NCBI GenBank assembly: GCA_036376245.1
Contig: DASVAS010000092.1
Span: 1 to 64,000 of the forward strand
Length of the DNA: 64,000 bases
Direction: 5' to 3'
Origin: DATARR01 sp036376245
GTDB lineage: Bacteria > Acidobacteriota > Thermoanaerobaculia > Multivoradales > UBA5704
The notes beneath the pieces were generated by a model that was not told the origin of the DNA, ran no database searches, and saw only the letters and a list, made by a program, of their open reading frames with translations. This document shows, in pieces, positions 15,992 through 24,691 of this stretch. How positions within the stretch are numbered: the stretch's first letter is position 1; each line of letters begins with the position of its first letter. The translations under genes and the position numbers were made by a program.

Positions 15992-16668
15992 AGCTCGTCC
16001 TCTTCGACATCGACGGCACCCTGCTGGACTGCGGTCCGCAGGTGCGGCCCCTCTTCGCCTCGGCCCTGATCGACGTCTTCGGCACGGCGGGGGACCTCGA
16101 CGGCTGCGACTTCGCCGGCCGCACGGACCCCAGCCTCGTGCTGGATCTGGTGACCGGGGCCGGGATCCCGAGCGATGAGGTCCACCGGGAGATGCCGCGG
16201 GTGCGGGAGATCTACGTGGAGCGGCTGGACCGGGGGCTGGAGCGGAGCGGCATGCGTCTGCTGCCCGGCGTGGAGGAGATCCTGGAGCGCCTCGCCGCCC
16301 GCGAGGACGTCGCGCTCGCCCTGCTGACCGGCAACTGGGAGCCGGGCGCCCGCGCCAAGCTCTCCCGCTTCGGCCTCAACCGGTTCTTCGATTTCGGAGC
16401 TTTCGGCTGCGACGGGATCGACCGCTGTGATCTGCCGCCCGTGGCCCTGGAGCGGGCGGAGAGCCACCTGGGCATCCGCTTCCGGCCCGCGGAGACGCTG
16501 ATCGTGGGGGACAGCGTTCACGACGTGTCCTGCGGGCGGGCCCACGACATCCCCGTCCTCGCGGTGGCCACCGGCCGCACGCCGGCCGAAAGGTTGCGGG
16601 CCGCCGGCGCCGACTGGGTGATCCCGGACCTGCGGGCCGCTCCTGCGCGCGTGGACTGGCTGGCCTAG
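15988..16668 (+). CDS. HAD superfamily hydrolase (phosphoglycolate-phosphatase-like)
   Basis: 226 aa. HAD motifs are complete: LFDIDGTLLD (nucleophile Asp), LLTGNWEP (motif II), and IVGDSVHDV (motif IV acidic pair). The helical cap lies between residues 15 and 90. The ATG at 15988 overlaps the preceding stop as ATGA; a GTG two codons earlier is an alternative. It ends the atu-like operon. A substrate cannot be read from the sequence; small phosphorylated metabolites are typical. Confidence 0.8.
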   Translation: MKLVLFDIDGTLLDCGPQVRPLFASALIDVFGTAGDLDGCDFAGRTDPSLVLDLVTGAGIPSDEVHREMPRVREIYVERLDRGLERSGMRLLPGVEEILERLAAREDVALALLTGNWEPGARAKLSRFGLNRFFDFGAFGCDGIDRCDLPPVALERAESHLGIRFRPAETLIVGDSVHDVSCGRAHDIPVLAVATGRTPAERLRAAGADWVIPDLRAAPARVDWLA

Positions 16669-16672
16669 AGGT

Positions 16673-16972
16673 CTAACCGCCCGCCGCTTCCGGCTCCACC
16701 TCCTGCCCGGTCCGGACCTCCGTCTCTTCCCGCTGTCCATCCAGCTTCTCGAAGACCCGGTCGTAGAAATTCGGATCGAAGCGGAAAGCCGCGTCTTCGA
16801 GTCCTCGAATCAAGAATTGGAAGTCTTGCCTTGTGGTCACGTCGCGCAGCAGGGGGGAGCAGAGCCTGCATTGCCGTAGCAAGTGCCGAACAAAATCCCG
16901 GTTCTCGTCCCGGGAGAGCTCCGACCGCAGAAATCGCTCTACGGTCTCTCGCGAGAAATGATCGTCCGCCAT
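16673..16972 (-). CDS. Stand-alone HxxxCxxC (zinc-finger-like) domain protein
   Basis: 99 aa. FSRETVERFLRSELSRDENRDFVRHLLRQCRLCSPLL has the H-x3-C-x2-C pattern of anti-sigma-like zinc domains. It resembles the N-terminus of the TPR protein at 53977-55308 (FLRGQL...HLVAGCCEC). Here the domain is not followed by TPRs; the rest is a short acidic tail. The ATG at 16972 has GGGAGGG upstream. It may be a truncated or stand-alone regulator. It is convergent with the HAD gene, 4 bp apart. Confidence 0.6.
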   Translation of the reverse strand: MADDHFSRETVERFLRSELSRDENRDFVRHLLRQCRLCSPLLRDVTTRQDFQFLIRGLEDAAFRFDPNFYDRVFEKLDGQREETEVRTGQEVEPEAAGG

Positions 16973-17113
16973 GCCATACCCTCCCCCAAAAAAGATTCGG
17001 GAATCACAGCAACCCCTCAAAAGTATGGTTGCCGGTGGGCGGAAATTCAGGACAAGAAAAAGTGGCCTCTTCTTTTTCCGATCTCCGGAAGCCGGAACCG
17101 GCGGGCCAGGGCG

Positions 17114-17953
17114 TTACAGGTGCGCCCGGAACCAGCGCTGGGTGGCGTTGAGGGCCTGGACGAGTTGCGGCGTGGGGCCGGCGAAGGGATGGCGGCCGCC
17201 GAAGGTATGGTTCGCGCCGGGGATGAGCAGCAGCTCGGTCTCTCCCGTGGCCCGCTCCGCGAGGCGGCGGGCCTCGGCGGCGGGCACGCTCTCATCCTCC
17301 TCGCCGTGCACGATCAGCCACGGGGCGAGGCGAGCGGCCGCGGCGGCCTGGATGTCGAGATCCGGCTTCCGGGCCTCGATCTCTTCCAGCATCTCCCGCC
17401 CGAGGGCGAGCCGCTGGCCGGTGCGGGCGTTGACCACCGGCATCCCGCCGGCGCGGCGCCACTCCTCCTTCTGTCCGGGGGTGAAGCGGTCGACGTCCGC
17501 GATGGCGGCCCAGGTGACCAGGGCGCGCACCCTCTCGCGCCACGGGGAGCGGGCGGCGGCGAGGACGGCGTTCCCCCCGCCCCGGCTGTGGCCGAAGAGA
17601 CCCAGGCGCCGGCGGTCCACCCGTCCGGGCGCGATGGTCTCCCCCGTGGCCGCGAGCACCGCCAGCAGGTCCGAGAGCTCGCGGCCGTAGGTGTTCGCCC
17701 GGAAGGCTTCCGGGTCGGTCACCAGCTCGTCCCCCGGGCGCATCCCCGTGCCCGAGAGGTTGAAGCGGACGGCCACGTACCCCCGCTCCGCCAGCAGGTC
17801 CGCGAGGCAGGGGAAGAAGCCCCACTCCATGAAGCCCTTGAAGCCATGGCAGATCACGACCGCCGGCCGCTCGCCGGGGAGATCCGGCAGATGAGCCAGA
17901 CCGTGCAGAGGAGTGCCGTTGTTGTCGAGAGTGAATGGGACCGTCTCGCTCAT
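17114..17953 (-). CDS. Alpha/beta hydrolase, dienelactone-hydrolase-like
   Basis: 279 aa. The triad is visible: nucleophile Ser in LFGHSRGGGNAV, Asp in VHGEEDESVPAAEA, and His in IPGANHTFGGRHPF. The oxyanion segment is VVICHGFKGFMEWGFFP. The family covers esterases and acyl-peptidases acting on small substrates. No signal peptide, so cytoplasmic. It is divergent from the YgfZ gene, with 24 bp between starts, so their promoters must overlap. Confidence 0.85.
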   Translation of the reverse strand: MSETVPFTLDNNGTPLHGLAHLPDLPGERPAVVICHGFKGFMEWGFFPCLADLLAERGYVAVRFNLSGTGMRPGDELVTDPEAFRANTYGRELSDLLAVLAATGETIAPGRVDRRRLGLFGHSRGGGNAVLAAARSPWRERVRALVTWAAIADVDRFTPGQKEEWRRAGGMPVVNARTGQRLALGREMLEEIEARKPDLDIQAAAAARLAPWLIVHGEEDESVPAAEARRLAERATGETELLLIPGANHTFGGRHPFAGPTPQLVQALNATQRWFRAHL

Positions 17954-17977
17954 GACGGCCGATTGTAGACTGGACCC

Positions 17978-18934
17978 ATGACGACCAAGATCTCACTGGA
18001 AGAAGAGATCCGCGCCCTGCGGGAGGGCTGCGGCCTCGTCGACCTCTCTCCCAGGGCGGGGCGGATCGAGATGCTCGGCCCGGACCGCCTCCGGTTCCTG
18101 AACGCCTACGTGACCTGCGAGGTCAAGACCCTCGCCCCCGGAGAAGGGGCCTATGGATTCCTCACCAGCCACCAGGGGCGCATCCTCGCGGACCTGGTCG
18201 TGCTCGCCTTCGAGGACCGGCTCTGGCTCCAGGTCCCGGCGGGGGAGGAGCGGGCGGTCTCCGATCACCTGAAGAAGTACATCCTCGCCGACCGGGTCGA
18301 GCTGCGCTCTCTCGAAGACATGATGCCGGTCGGCCTGATCGGGCCGCGGGCCACCGAGGCTCTCGGCGGCGCCGAATTGCCGCCTCCCGGCGACTGGCGC
18401 CACTTGCGGGCCAGGGTCCACGGGACCGAGGTGGAGCTGCAGCGCGCCGGGCGTCTCGGAGCCGAAGCCTGGATCCTCTGGGTCTCGGCCTCGATCGCGC
18501 GTCACCTGATGGAGAGCCTGCGCGAGGTCCCCGGGGTCACGCCCGTCGGCCTCGAAGCCCTGGAGGTCCTGCGGACCGAGGCGGGCATCCCCCGCTTCGG
18601 CCCCGACTTCGGCCCCGACAACTTTCCCCAGGAGACAGGGGCCGAGGAGGCGGTCAGCTACACCAAGGGCTGCTACCTCGGCCAGGAGGTGGTGGCGCGC
18701 ATCCACTACCGGGGCGGGGTCCAGAAGGTCCTGCGCAGCCTGACCTTCGCGGGGAGAGCGCCGGAGACGGGAACGCCGCTCCTCCACGACGGCCGGGAGG
18801 CCGGGAAGGTGGGCACCGTCGTCCAATCTCCGGCTCTGGGTCCCGTGGGGCTCGCGATTCTCCACCGCCGGGCCGCCGAGCCGGGGACCCGGCTCGAGCT
18901 GCCAGACGGTGGGATGGCTGAGGTGAGGGGTTGA
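17978..18934 (+). CDS. ygfZ: YgfZ/GcvT family folate-binding protein
   Basis: 318 aa. The signature KGCYLGQEVVARIHYRG near residue 228 is the YgfZ motif, including the Cys required for function. The N-terminal GcvT-like region (VDLSPRAGRIEMLGPDRLRFLN) binds tetrahydrofolate. YgfZ helps repair or assemble certain iron-sulfur enzymes such as MiaB. It is convergent with an IscA-type gene 4 bp away, so two iron-sulfur maintenance genes sit together. Confidence 0.85.
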   Translation: MTTKISLEEEIRALREGCGLVDLSPRAGRIEMLGPDRLRFLNAYVTCEVKTLAPGEGAYGFLTSHQGRILADLVVLAFEDRLWLQVPAGEERAVSDHLKKYILADRVELRSLEDMMPVGLIGPRATEALGGAELPPPGDWRHLRARVHGTEVELQRAGRLGAEAWILWVSASIARHLMESLREVPGVTPVGLEALEVLRTEAGIPRFGPDFGPDNFPQETGAEEAVSYTKGCYLGQEVVARIHYRGGVQKVLRSLTFAGRAPETGTPLLHDGREAGKVGTVVQSPALGPVGLAILHRRAAEPGTRLELPDGGMAEVRG

Positions 18935-18937
18935 ACG

Positions 18938-19324
18938 TCAGACCGCGAACGACGAGCCGCAGCCGCAGGTGCCGCGGGCCTGGGGATTGTTGAACTTGAA
19001 CCCCGCGCCGGCGGTGCCGAGGACGTAGTCGATGTTGGTCCCCTGCAGGTACCGCGCGCTGACGGCGTCGATGTAGACCGTCAGGCCGTTCTGCTCGTAG
19101 ACCCAGTCGTTGTCCCGGGTTTCGCTCTCGAAGTCGAGGGCGTATTCGAAGCCGCTGCAGCCGCCGCCCCGCACCGCGATGCGGAGTCCGTGCGACGGAT
19201 CGATCCCCTCCTGGTCGCGGGTGATCTTCACCATCTCCACCGCCTTGGGGGTCAGCGTGACGGGATACTCCTCCTGCGGAGGCTCGTTGAAGCCCTGGGA
19301 CGTGGTCTGCTCGATATTCTCCAT
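18938..19324 (-). CDS. A-type iron-sulfur carrier (IscA/ErpA family)
   Basis: 128 aa. The family's three cysteines are present: one in RGGGCSGFEY and two in GTCGCGSSF at the C-terminus. The core VTLTPKAVEMVKITRD and GLTVYIDAVSARYLQG match IscA/ErpA. It passes Fe-S clusters to apo-enzymes. The ATG at 19324 follows AGGAG and removes a long unconserved extension. The N-terminal ~20 residues (NIEQTTSQGFNEPPQEE) are an acidic extension beyond the usual family start. Confidence 0.9.
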   Translation of the reverse strand: MENIEQTTSQGFNEPPQEEYPVTLTPKAVEMVKITRDQEGIDPSHGLRIAVRGGGCSGFEYALDFESETRDNDWVYEQNGLTVYIDAVSARYLQGTNIDYVLGTAGAGFKFNNPQARGTCGCGSSFAV

Positions 19325-19427
19325 GTGGATTGCTCCTTGCTCCGACGGTCCGGAGCATTTCCCAAGATACCGGCCGACCCCGGGATTGTCAAATCGGCCG
19401 CGGGCCGCGCCGGGATATGATCGCCCC

Positions 19428-20135
19428 GTGCTGCGGGCCGTCCTTTTCGATTTCAACGGCGTCCTGGTGGACGACGAACCCATCCATCTGGAAACGATCC
19501 AGAAGGTTCTCGCCGAGGAGGGGATCTCCCTCACCGGGGAGGAGTACTACGCCCGCTACCTCGGGCTCGACGACCGCGCCTGTTTCGCGGCCGTGCTGGC
19601 GGCGGCCGGCGAGCCGGCCACCGTGCCCCGCCTGATGCGCCTGATCGCCCGCAAGTCGAGCTACTACCAGGAGCGCATCCGCCGGGGCGGTTATCCGTTC
19701 TTCCCCGGCGCGGCGGAGCTGGTCCGGGCGCTGGCCGCCCGCGGGACGATGCTCGGCGTGGTGAGCGGCGCCCTGCGGGACGAGGTCGAAGGGGCGCTGC
19801 GCCAGGCCGGCCTCCTCAATGCCTTCAAGGTGCTGGTCGCGGCGGAGGACGTGACAGAGAGCAAGCCGGACCCGCAGGGGTACCAACGCGCCCTCGAGGC
19901 CCTCAATTCCGTGCCGCCGCTGCCGGAGCGGCTGCTCCATCCGCACGAGGTGCTGGCCGTCGAGGACAGTCCCGCCGGGATCGCCGCCGCCGCCGAAGTG
20001 GGGCTCGCCACCCTGGCGATCGCCCACTCCCGCCCGGCCGGCCACCTGAAGATGGCGGACGCCGTGGCGGCGAGCCTGCAGGAGATCACCCCCGAGCGGC
20101 TGGAGCGGCTCTACTCCGAGCTGAGCCGGCGCTAG
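19428..20135 (+). CDS. HAD superfamily hydrolase (beta-phosphoglucomutase/phosphoglycolate type)
   Basis: 235 aa from the GTG at 19428. Motif I is VLFDFNGVLVDDEP, with Asn where most members have Asp-Gly spacing variants but the nucleophile Asp present. Motif II is VVSGALRDEV, motif III Lys lies in ESKPDPQGY, and motif IV is VEDSPAGIAAAAE. A TATGAT -10-like box ends six bases before the GTG, which would make a leaderless message. Substrate unknown; sugar phosphates or phosphoglycolate are usual. Confidence 0.8.
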   Translation: MLRAVLFDFNGVLVDDEPIHLETIQKVLAEEGISLTGEEYYARYLGLDDRACFAAVLAAAGEPATVPRLMRLIARKSSYYQERIRRGGYPFFPGAAELVRALAARGTMLGVVSGALRDEVEGALRQAGLLNAFKVLVAAEDVTESKPDPQGYQRALEALNSVPPLPERLLHPHEVLAVEDSPAGIAAAAEVGLATLAIAHSRPAGHLKMADAVAASLQEITPERLERLYSELSRR

Positions 20136-20213
20136 CACGGACGAACACGACAGCCAGGGACAGGTACGGACGAAGAAGTGGTCGTCCGTGTTGGCCGTCC
20201 GTGCTCGTCCGTG
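20136..20213. repeat. Nested inverted repeat between convergent genes (ACGGACGA type)
   Basis: CACGGACGAACACG at 20136-20149 pairs with CGTGCTCGTCCGTG at 20200-20213 with one mismatch. Inside, TACGGACGA (20165-20173) pairs with TCGTCCGTG (20182-20190). It lies exactly between the stops of two convergent genes and looks like a bidirectional terminator, similar in layout to the GGAC-unit hairpins but of different sequence. Confidence 0.65.
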
Positions 20214-20217
20214 TCTG

Positions 20218-20547
20218 TCAGTTGATGGGAATCCGCCCCGCGAAGCCTTCGTCGTAGGTGTGGAAGAAGGAGATGGCCTGCTCGGGGTGGCGCCAGCAGT
20301 AGTAGCCGTCGCCCATGTCCCAGTCGACCAGCCAGAGCCCCTTGACCTCGCAGCCGAGGGCGAGGATCTCCTGGGCCCAGGCGCGGAAGACCTTCTCGCG
20401 CGCCTCTTCGACCTCGTCCGGGCCGGCGTTGCTCTCCAGCGCGTCGAGCCGCCGCACCGCCGCCGCCGTCAGGTCGCGGACCAGCGGAAAGGTCTCGAGG
20501 GCTTCGTCGTAGGTGAAGATCCGCTTGTTGATGAGCTTCCTGGCCAT
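20218..20547 (-). CDS. DUF2203 family protein
   Basis: 109 aa. It matches DUF2203: an N-terminal RIFTYDEALETFPLVRDL, a predicted helix pair, EVKGLWLVDW, then YYCWRHPEQAISFFHTYDEGFAGRIPI at the C-terminus. The family is widespread in Firmicutes, Chloroflexi and Acidobacteria and has no assigned function. Its start is 38 bp from the divergent thymidine kinase gene. Confidence 0.85.
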   Translation of the reverse strand: MARKLINKRIFTYDEALETFPLVRDLTAAAVRRLDALESNAGPDEVEEAREKVFRAWAQEILALGCEVKGLWLVDWDMGDGYYCWRHPEQAISFFHTYDEGFAGRIPIN

Positions 20548-20584
20548 GGAACCACGGATCGTACCATGCTAGATTTCCGGGGCA

Positions 20585-21163
20585 GTGAACGCTCTGGACC
20601 CGATCGTCGAGCGCTCCCGGGAGGGTCGCATCGAGGCCATCGCCGGCGGCATGTTCTCGGGCAAGAGCGAGGAGCTGGTGCGCCGCCTCCGCCGCGCCTC
20701 CCTGGCCCGTCAGGTCGTCCAGGTCTTCAAGCCCGCCGCCGACACCCGGCACGACCCCCAGCGGCTGATCACCCGCGACAAGCGGGAGCTGGAAGCGGTG
20801 AGCGTCGCCTGCAGCTGCGAGCTGCGCCAGAAGCTCCTCCCCGAAGTCCAGGTGGTGGGGATCGACGAGGCCCAGTTCTTCGACGACGGGCTGGTGGACC
20901 TCGTCTGCGAGCTGGCCGACTCGGGGGTGCGGGTGATCGTCGCCGGCCTCGACCTCGACTTCCTCCGCCGCCCCTTCGGGCCCATGCCCAGCATCCTCTC
21001 CATCGCGGAATACGTCGACAAGGTCCACGCCGTCTGCATGCGCTGCGGCGCGCCCGCCCACTACAGCCAGCGCATCGCCGGCGGCGGCGAGCAGCTCCAG
21101 GTGGGGGACACCGAGTCCTACGAAGCCCGCTGCCGCCTCTGCTACGAGCCGTTCACGCCGTGA
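20585..21163 (+). CDS. tdk: Thymidine kinase
   Basis: 192 aa. P-loop GGMFSGKSEEL, the second motif VVGIDEAQFF with the catalytic Glu, the lasso region near VAGLDLDFLRRPFGPMP, and a zinc site made of CMRC and CRLC. This is the type II (TK1-like) bacterial enzyme that phosphorylates thymidine for salvage. GTG start. Its end overlaps the convergent thioesterase gene by 11 bp. Confidence 0.95.
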   Translation: MNALDPIVERSREGRIEAIAGGMFSGKSEELVRRLRRASLARQVVQVFKPAADTRHDPQRLITRDKRELEAVSVACSCELRQKLLPEVQVVGIDEAQFFDDGLVDLVCELADSGVRVIVAGLDLDFLRRPFGPMPSILSIAEYVDKVHAVCMRCGAPAHYSQRIAGGGEQLQVGDTESYEARCRLCYEPFTP

Positions 21164-21569
21164 CGCTCACCTCGGCGATCGGCTTCGGCTGGTTGCTCCG
21201 ATCGACATGCACGTAGACCACCTCCGCCTCGGTGACCTTGACCCGGCCGGTGCCGTTGCTGCGCTCGGCTTCGACCGTCACTTTCACCGTCACTGAGGTC
21301 CGGCCCACCCGCAGGGTCTCGGTGTAGAAGCTCACCAGGTCGCCCACGAAGACCGGGGAGTGGAAGACCACCTCCCGCATGGCCACCGTCACCAGCCGGC
21401 CCGGCAGGGGGACGTGGCGGTGGCCCTCCACGGCGCCCGCCTGGTCGATGTAGGAGAGGATGATGCCCCCGAAGATGGTGCCCAGGGCGTTGGTGTCCTT
21501 CGGCATCAGGACGACGCGGATCGCCGGCTGGCGCGGTCCCGCGTCGCGGTTCGTCAGAGAGTCGTCCAT
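21153..21569 (-). CDS. Hotdog-fold acyl-CoA thioesterase (YciA-like)
   Basis: 138 aa. The hotdog signature LMPKDTNALGTIFGGIILSYIDQAGA contains the catalytic Asp, followed by VTVAMREVVFHSPVFVGDLVSFY. YciA-type thioesterases hydrolyse a broad range of acyl-CoAs, fitting the acyl-CoA metabolism elsewhere in the window. The gene overlaps thymidine kinase convergently. Confidence 0.85.
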   Translation of the reverse strand: MDDSLTNRDAGPRQPAIRVVLMPKDTNALGTIFGGIILSYIDQAGAVEGHRHVPLPGRLVTVAMREVVFHSPVFVGDLVSFYTETLRVGRTSVTVKVTVEAERSNGTGRVKVTEAEVVYVHVDRSNQPKPIAEVSVTA

Positions 21570-21662
21570 GCGGTGTCTCGGTCCTTTCCGGCCGGGTCTG
21601 GCCTCCGGGGGGCTTCATGCTATCCTACCGGTCCTGTCGCAGTCCCCTGAATTGACTCAGGC

Positions 21663-22259
21663 ATGAGCCCCGTCACCTCTTCGCCCGCCCCGATGGACTC
21701 TACGAGCGACGTGACCCTGTTGCGTCAGGTCGCGGAACGCCAGCCACAGGCGCTGGGAGCGCTGTACGATCGCTATGCCGCCACCCTTTTGGGATTGGGC
21801 AAGCGCATCCTCGGCAGCCTCCCGGACGCTGAAGAGGTGCTTCAGGAAGTCTTCCTGCATGTCTGGAACCATGCCGACCGTTACGACGCCGGCCGGTCGT
21901 CGGTGTCCACCTGGCTGATCCTCATCACCCGCAGCCGGGCCATCGACCGCCTGCGCACCCGCAAGGTCGTCGAGCGCACTCACGAGACCTCGGTGCAGGA
22001 AAACCCGCCCGAGGATGCATCCCCTGAAGGGGTGGAAAACGTATTTCTCCGTGAACGGCGGGATCGGGTACAGAGCGAGATGGAAAAGCTCCCGCCGGAG
22101 CAGAAGCAAGTCCTCGAGATGGCTTTCTACGAGGGCCTCAGTCAGAGCGAGATCGCGGCCAGGTCCGACCTGCCCCTGGGGACGGTCAAGACGCGCACGC
22201 TGCTGGCGATGAAGAAATTACGCGGCGCATTGCGCGACGAGATTCGGCAATTGTTGTGA
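21663..22259 (+). CDS. ECF-type RNA polymerase sigma factor
   Basis: 198 aa. Region 2 (ALGALYDRYAATLLGLGKRIL...AEEVLQEVFLHVW...STWLILITRSRAIDRLR) and region 4 (LPPEQKQVLEMAFYEGLSQSEIAARSDLPLGTVKTR) are intact. It resembles the SigK/RpoE class. The stop overlaps the following anti-sigma gene as GTGA. ATG 21663 is used; an ATG at 21693 is also possible. Confidence 0.95.
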   Translation: MSPVTSSPAPMDSTSDVTLLRQVAERQPQALGALYDRYAATLLGLGKRILGSLPDAEEVLQEVFLHVWNHADRYDAGRSSVSTWLILITRSRAIDRLRTRKVVERTHETSVQENPPEDASPEGVENVFLRERRDRVQSEMEKLPPEQKQVLEMAFYEGLSQSEIAARSDLPLGTVKTRTLLAMKKLRGALRDEIRQLL

Positions 22260-23182
22260 ACACGGATAATACTCACTCTGACGATCTGACGATCCTGGCG
22301 GCTCTCGAGGCGCTGGAGCGGGGGATCGATTCCCCTCGCGGACCCCGCGCCGACGAGACCACCGAGACGTTGACCCGTCTCTATACCGAAGTGCTTGGAC
22401 TGGTCCCTTTCGAGACAGAACCGGTGACTCCCTCGGCCGGATCCAAGGCCCGGCTGATGGCTCTGATCCAGGGCGGCGAGACTCCGCCGGCGGCCGAGCC
22501 GGCCGCCGCGCCCGCGCGGGCCGTCGCTCCGGCTCCGGTCGCGCCCCTGCGCCCGGCGCAGGAGACGCGCGCCCCGCGTCCGGCGACCGGCTCCTACGCC
22601 GTTTCCCGGCGCGGCAGCCGCTGGCCCCTGGCCCTGGCGGCGGCGCTCGCCCTGGCGCTCCTCGGCCTTTCCCTCTGGCTGTTCACTCAGGTGGGAACGC
22701 TGCGGGAGACGATTGCCCGCCTGGAAGATGAAGTGAAGACCGAGCGCGCCCGCGCCGCCGCGGCCGAGGCGGAGGTCGAGCGCGTCAAGTCCGACTCCCT
22801 CGACCTGCGGCAGAAGTTCCAACTGGTGACCTCGCACGCCGTGGAGGTCAGCCCCATGCGGCCGGTCGGCGAGGCTCCGCTCCAGCCGAACGCCAGCGGC
22901 ATCCTTTTCGTCGCTGCCGACCACCAGCACTGGTATCTCCGGGTGCGCAACCTCCAGCCCGCCGTCCAGGGAAAGACCTACACGCTCTGGTTCGAGACGC
23001 CCCAGGGGCCTGTGCGCTCCGGCCACTTCTCCGGCAAGACCGGAGAGCCGGAGGACCTCTCCTCCGAAACCATGCCGGTCGGCACCAACGGCGTGCTGGT
23101 CACCCTGGAGGACAGCACCGACGTCGCGGCGCCCACGGGTCCGCCGGTCCTGCGCGCGGCGGCGGTCTACCCGATCACCTAG
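22256..23182 (+). CDS. Membrane-bound anti-sigma factor (RskA-like)
   Basis: 308 aa. An N-terminal helical segment without the CxxC zinc motif is followed by an Ala/Pro-rich linker, one membrane helix (WPLALAAALALALLGLSLWLF), a coiled coil (TLRETIARLEDEVKTERARA) and a periplasmic beta domain (GILFVAADHQHWYLRVRNL...YTLWFETPQGP) typical of RskA. It should hold the preceding sigma factor at the membrane and release it on a signal, probably by proteolysis. Coupled to the sigma gene by a 4-nt overlap. It overlaps the convergent SDR gene by 4 bp. Confidence 0.9.
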   Translation: MNTDNTHSDDLTILAALEALERGIDSPRGPRADETTETLTRLYTEVLGLVPFETEPVTPSAGSKARLMALIQGGETPPAAEPAAAPARAVAPAPVAPLRPAQETRAPRPATGSYAVSRRGSRWPLALAAALALALLGLSLWLFTQVGTLRETIARLEDEVKTERARAAAAEAEVERVKSDSLDLRQKFQLVTSHAVEVSPMRPVGEAPLQPNASGILFVAADHQHWYLRVRNLQPAVQGKTYTLWFETPQGPVRSGHFSGKTGEPEDLSSETMPVGTNGVLVTLEDSTDVAAPTGPPVLRAAAVYPIT

Positions 23183-23883
23183 CTCTTGCCCGGCGGCTTC
23201 GCCGGGCGCATCTCCACCAGGCTGGGCAGCGCGTTGGGCGGGTAGGAAAGCAGGTGGAGGATCATCGACGCGATATCCCCCGGCTGCAGCTTCCAGCTTC
23301 CGTCGCCTCCCCAGCCGAACTCGGTGTTCACGCTGCCGGGCAGAATGGCGGCGACCCGCACGCCGTGCGGGCGCAGGTCGAGCATGGCCGCTTCCGACAT
23401 CCCGATCAGGCCGAACTTGCTGGCGTTGTAGGCGGCGCCCCCGGGCATGGCGTGCTTGCCCGCCAGCGAGGCGACGTTGAAGATCCACCCCGAGCCCTGC
23501 CGCTTCATGGCGGGGGCCACGGCCCGGAGGAAGTAGAAGCAGCCGGAGAGGTTCGTCTCGATCACCTCCCGCCACTGGTCGCCGGTCAGCTCGTCCACGG
23601 GGGCGAAGACGCCCAGGCCCGCATTGTTGACCAGACAGTCGATCCGGCTTTCCTGCCCGACGAAGGCGTCCACCTCCTCCTGGTTGCGGACGTCCACCGC
23701 GCGTCCTTGAACCGCGTCGCCGAACCTCGCCGCGAACTCTCCCTGAGCCCGCTCCACCGACTCCGGGCTGCGGCTGCAGAAGCGGACCCGCCAGCCCGCC
23801 TCCAGCAGCGCCTCCACGACGCCCCGGCCGATGCCGCGGCTCCCCCCGGTCACGATTGCGGTCTTTCCAGTGCCTCCTGTCAT
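23179..23883 (-). CDS. Short-chain dehydrogenase/reductase
   Basis: 234 aa. The Rossmann motif is TGGSRGIGRG, then NNAG, the catalytic Ser in FNVASLAG and the YNASK block (Tyr/Lys). The substrate is unknown; the length and layout fit classical SDRs. ATG 23883 is preceded by GGGAGG; the longer start at 23913 lacks one. Confidence 0.9.
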   Translation of the reverse strand: MTGGTGKTAIVTGGSRGIGRGVVEALLEAGWRVRFCSRSPESVERAQGEFAARFGDAVQGRAVDVRNQEEVDAFVGQESRIDCLVNNAGLGVFAPVDELTGDQWREVIETNLSGCFYFLRAVAPAMKRQGSGWIFNVASLAGKHAMPGGAAYNASKFGLIGMSEAAMLDLRPHGVRVAAILPGSVNTEFGWGGDGSWKLQPGDIASMILHLLSYPPNALPSLVEMRPAKPPGKS

Positions 23884-23979
23884 CCTGACCTCCCTTCTGG
23901 GGTAATGTATCAATCGGCTCCAGTTGGAAATACGAAGCAGAGTTCACCTGTTAGAGGGTGACGAAAGGGGTAAGGATCC

Positions 23980-24666
23980 ATGATCTTTGATCCGGTATAC
24001 CTGTTGTTCATCCTTCCCGCCCTGGCGCTGTCGCTCTGGGCGAGCTGGAAGACCAAATCCGCCTTCAACAAGTTCTCCAAGGTGCGGACCCTGCGGGGGC
24101 TGACCGGCGCCCAGGCCGCCCAGGAGATGCTGCGCGGCGCCGGGATCTCCGACGTGCAGGTGGTGCCGACGCACGGCTTCCTGTCGGACCACTACAACCC
24201 GGTGAACAAGACGCTGGCGCTTTCCGAGGCGACCTATGCGTCCAACTCGGTGGCGGCGGTGGGCGTCGCCTGCCATGAGGCGGGGCATGCCATCCAGCAC
24301 GCGCAGGGCTACAAGCCCATGTGGCTCCGCTCGGCGCTGGTGCCGACGGCCAACATCGGCTCCTCGATGGGCTACATCGTGATGATCGGCGGCCTGATGT
24401 TCCAGTCGGCGAACGCCATCTACTTCGGCGCCCTGCTGTTCTCGGCCGTGCTGCTGTTCCAGGTCGTGACGCTGCCGGTGGAGTTCGACGCCACGGCGCG
24501 GGCCAAGCGGCTGGCGGTCGAGAACGGGATCGTGCTGCCGCAGGAGCGGGAAGGGATGGACAAGGTCCTGAACGCCGCGGCGATGACCTATGTGGCCGCG
24601 GTGGTCTCGACGCTGATGACCCTGCTCTACTACCTGCTGCGGGCCAGCTCGATGAGCCGCAACTAA
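23980..24666 (+). CDS. Membrane zinc metallopeptidase, YugP family
   Basis: 228 aa. One N-terminal helix (YLLFILPALALSLWASW), then the domain with HEAGHAIQHAQG (HExxH) near residue 107 and the third ligand region TLPVEFDATARAKRL, followed by two or three more helices. Members are neutral zinc-dependent membrane proteases related to the M48 class. Their substrates are unknown. Followed by a strong terminator. Confidence 0.9.
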   Translation: MIFDPVYLLFILPALALSLWASWKTKSAFNKFSKVRTLRGLTGAQAAQEMLRGAGISDVQVVPTHGFLSDHYNPVNKTLALSEATYASNSVAAVGVACHEAGHAIQHAQGYKPMWLRSALVPTANIGSSMGYIVMIGGLMFQSANAIYFGALLFSAVLLFQVVTLPVEFDATARAKRLAVENGIVLPQEREGMDKVLNAAAMTYVAAVVSTLMTLLYYLLRASSMSRN

Positions 24667-24691
24667 GCTTGCCGGAAGGCTGGGAATGTAG

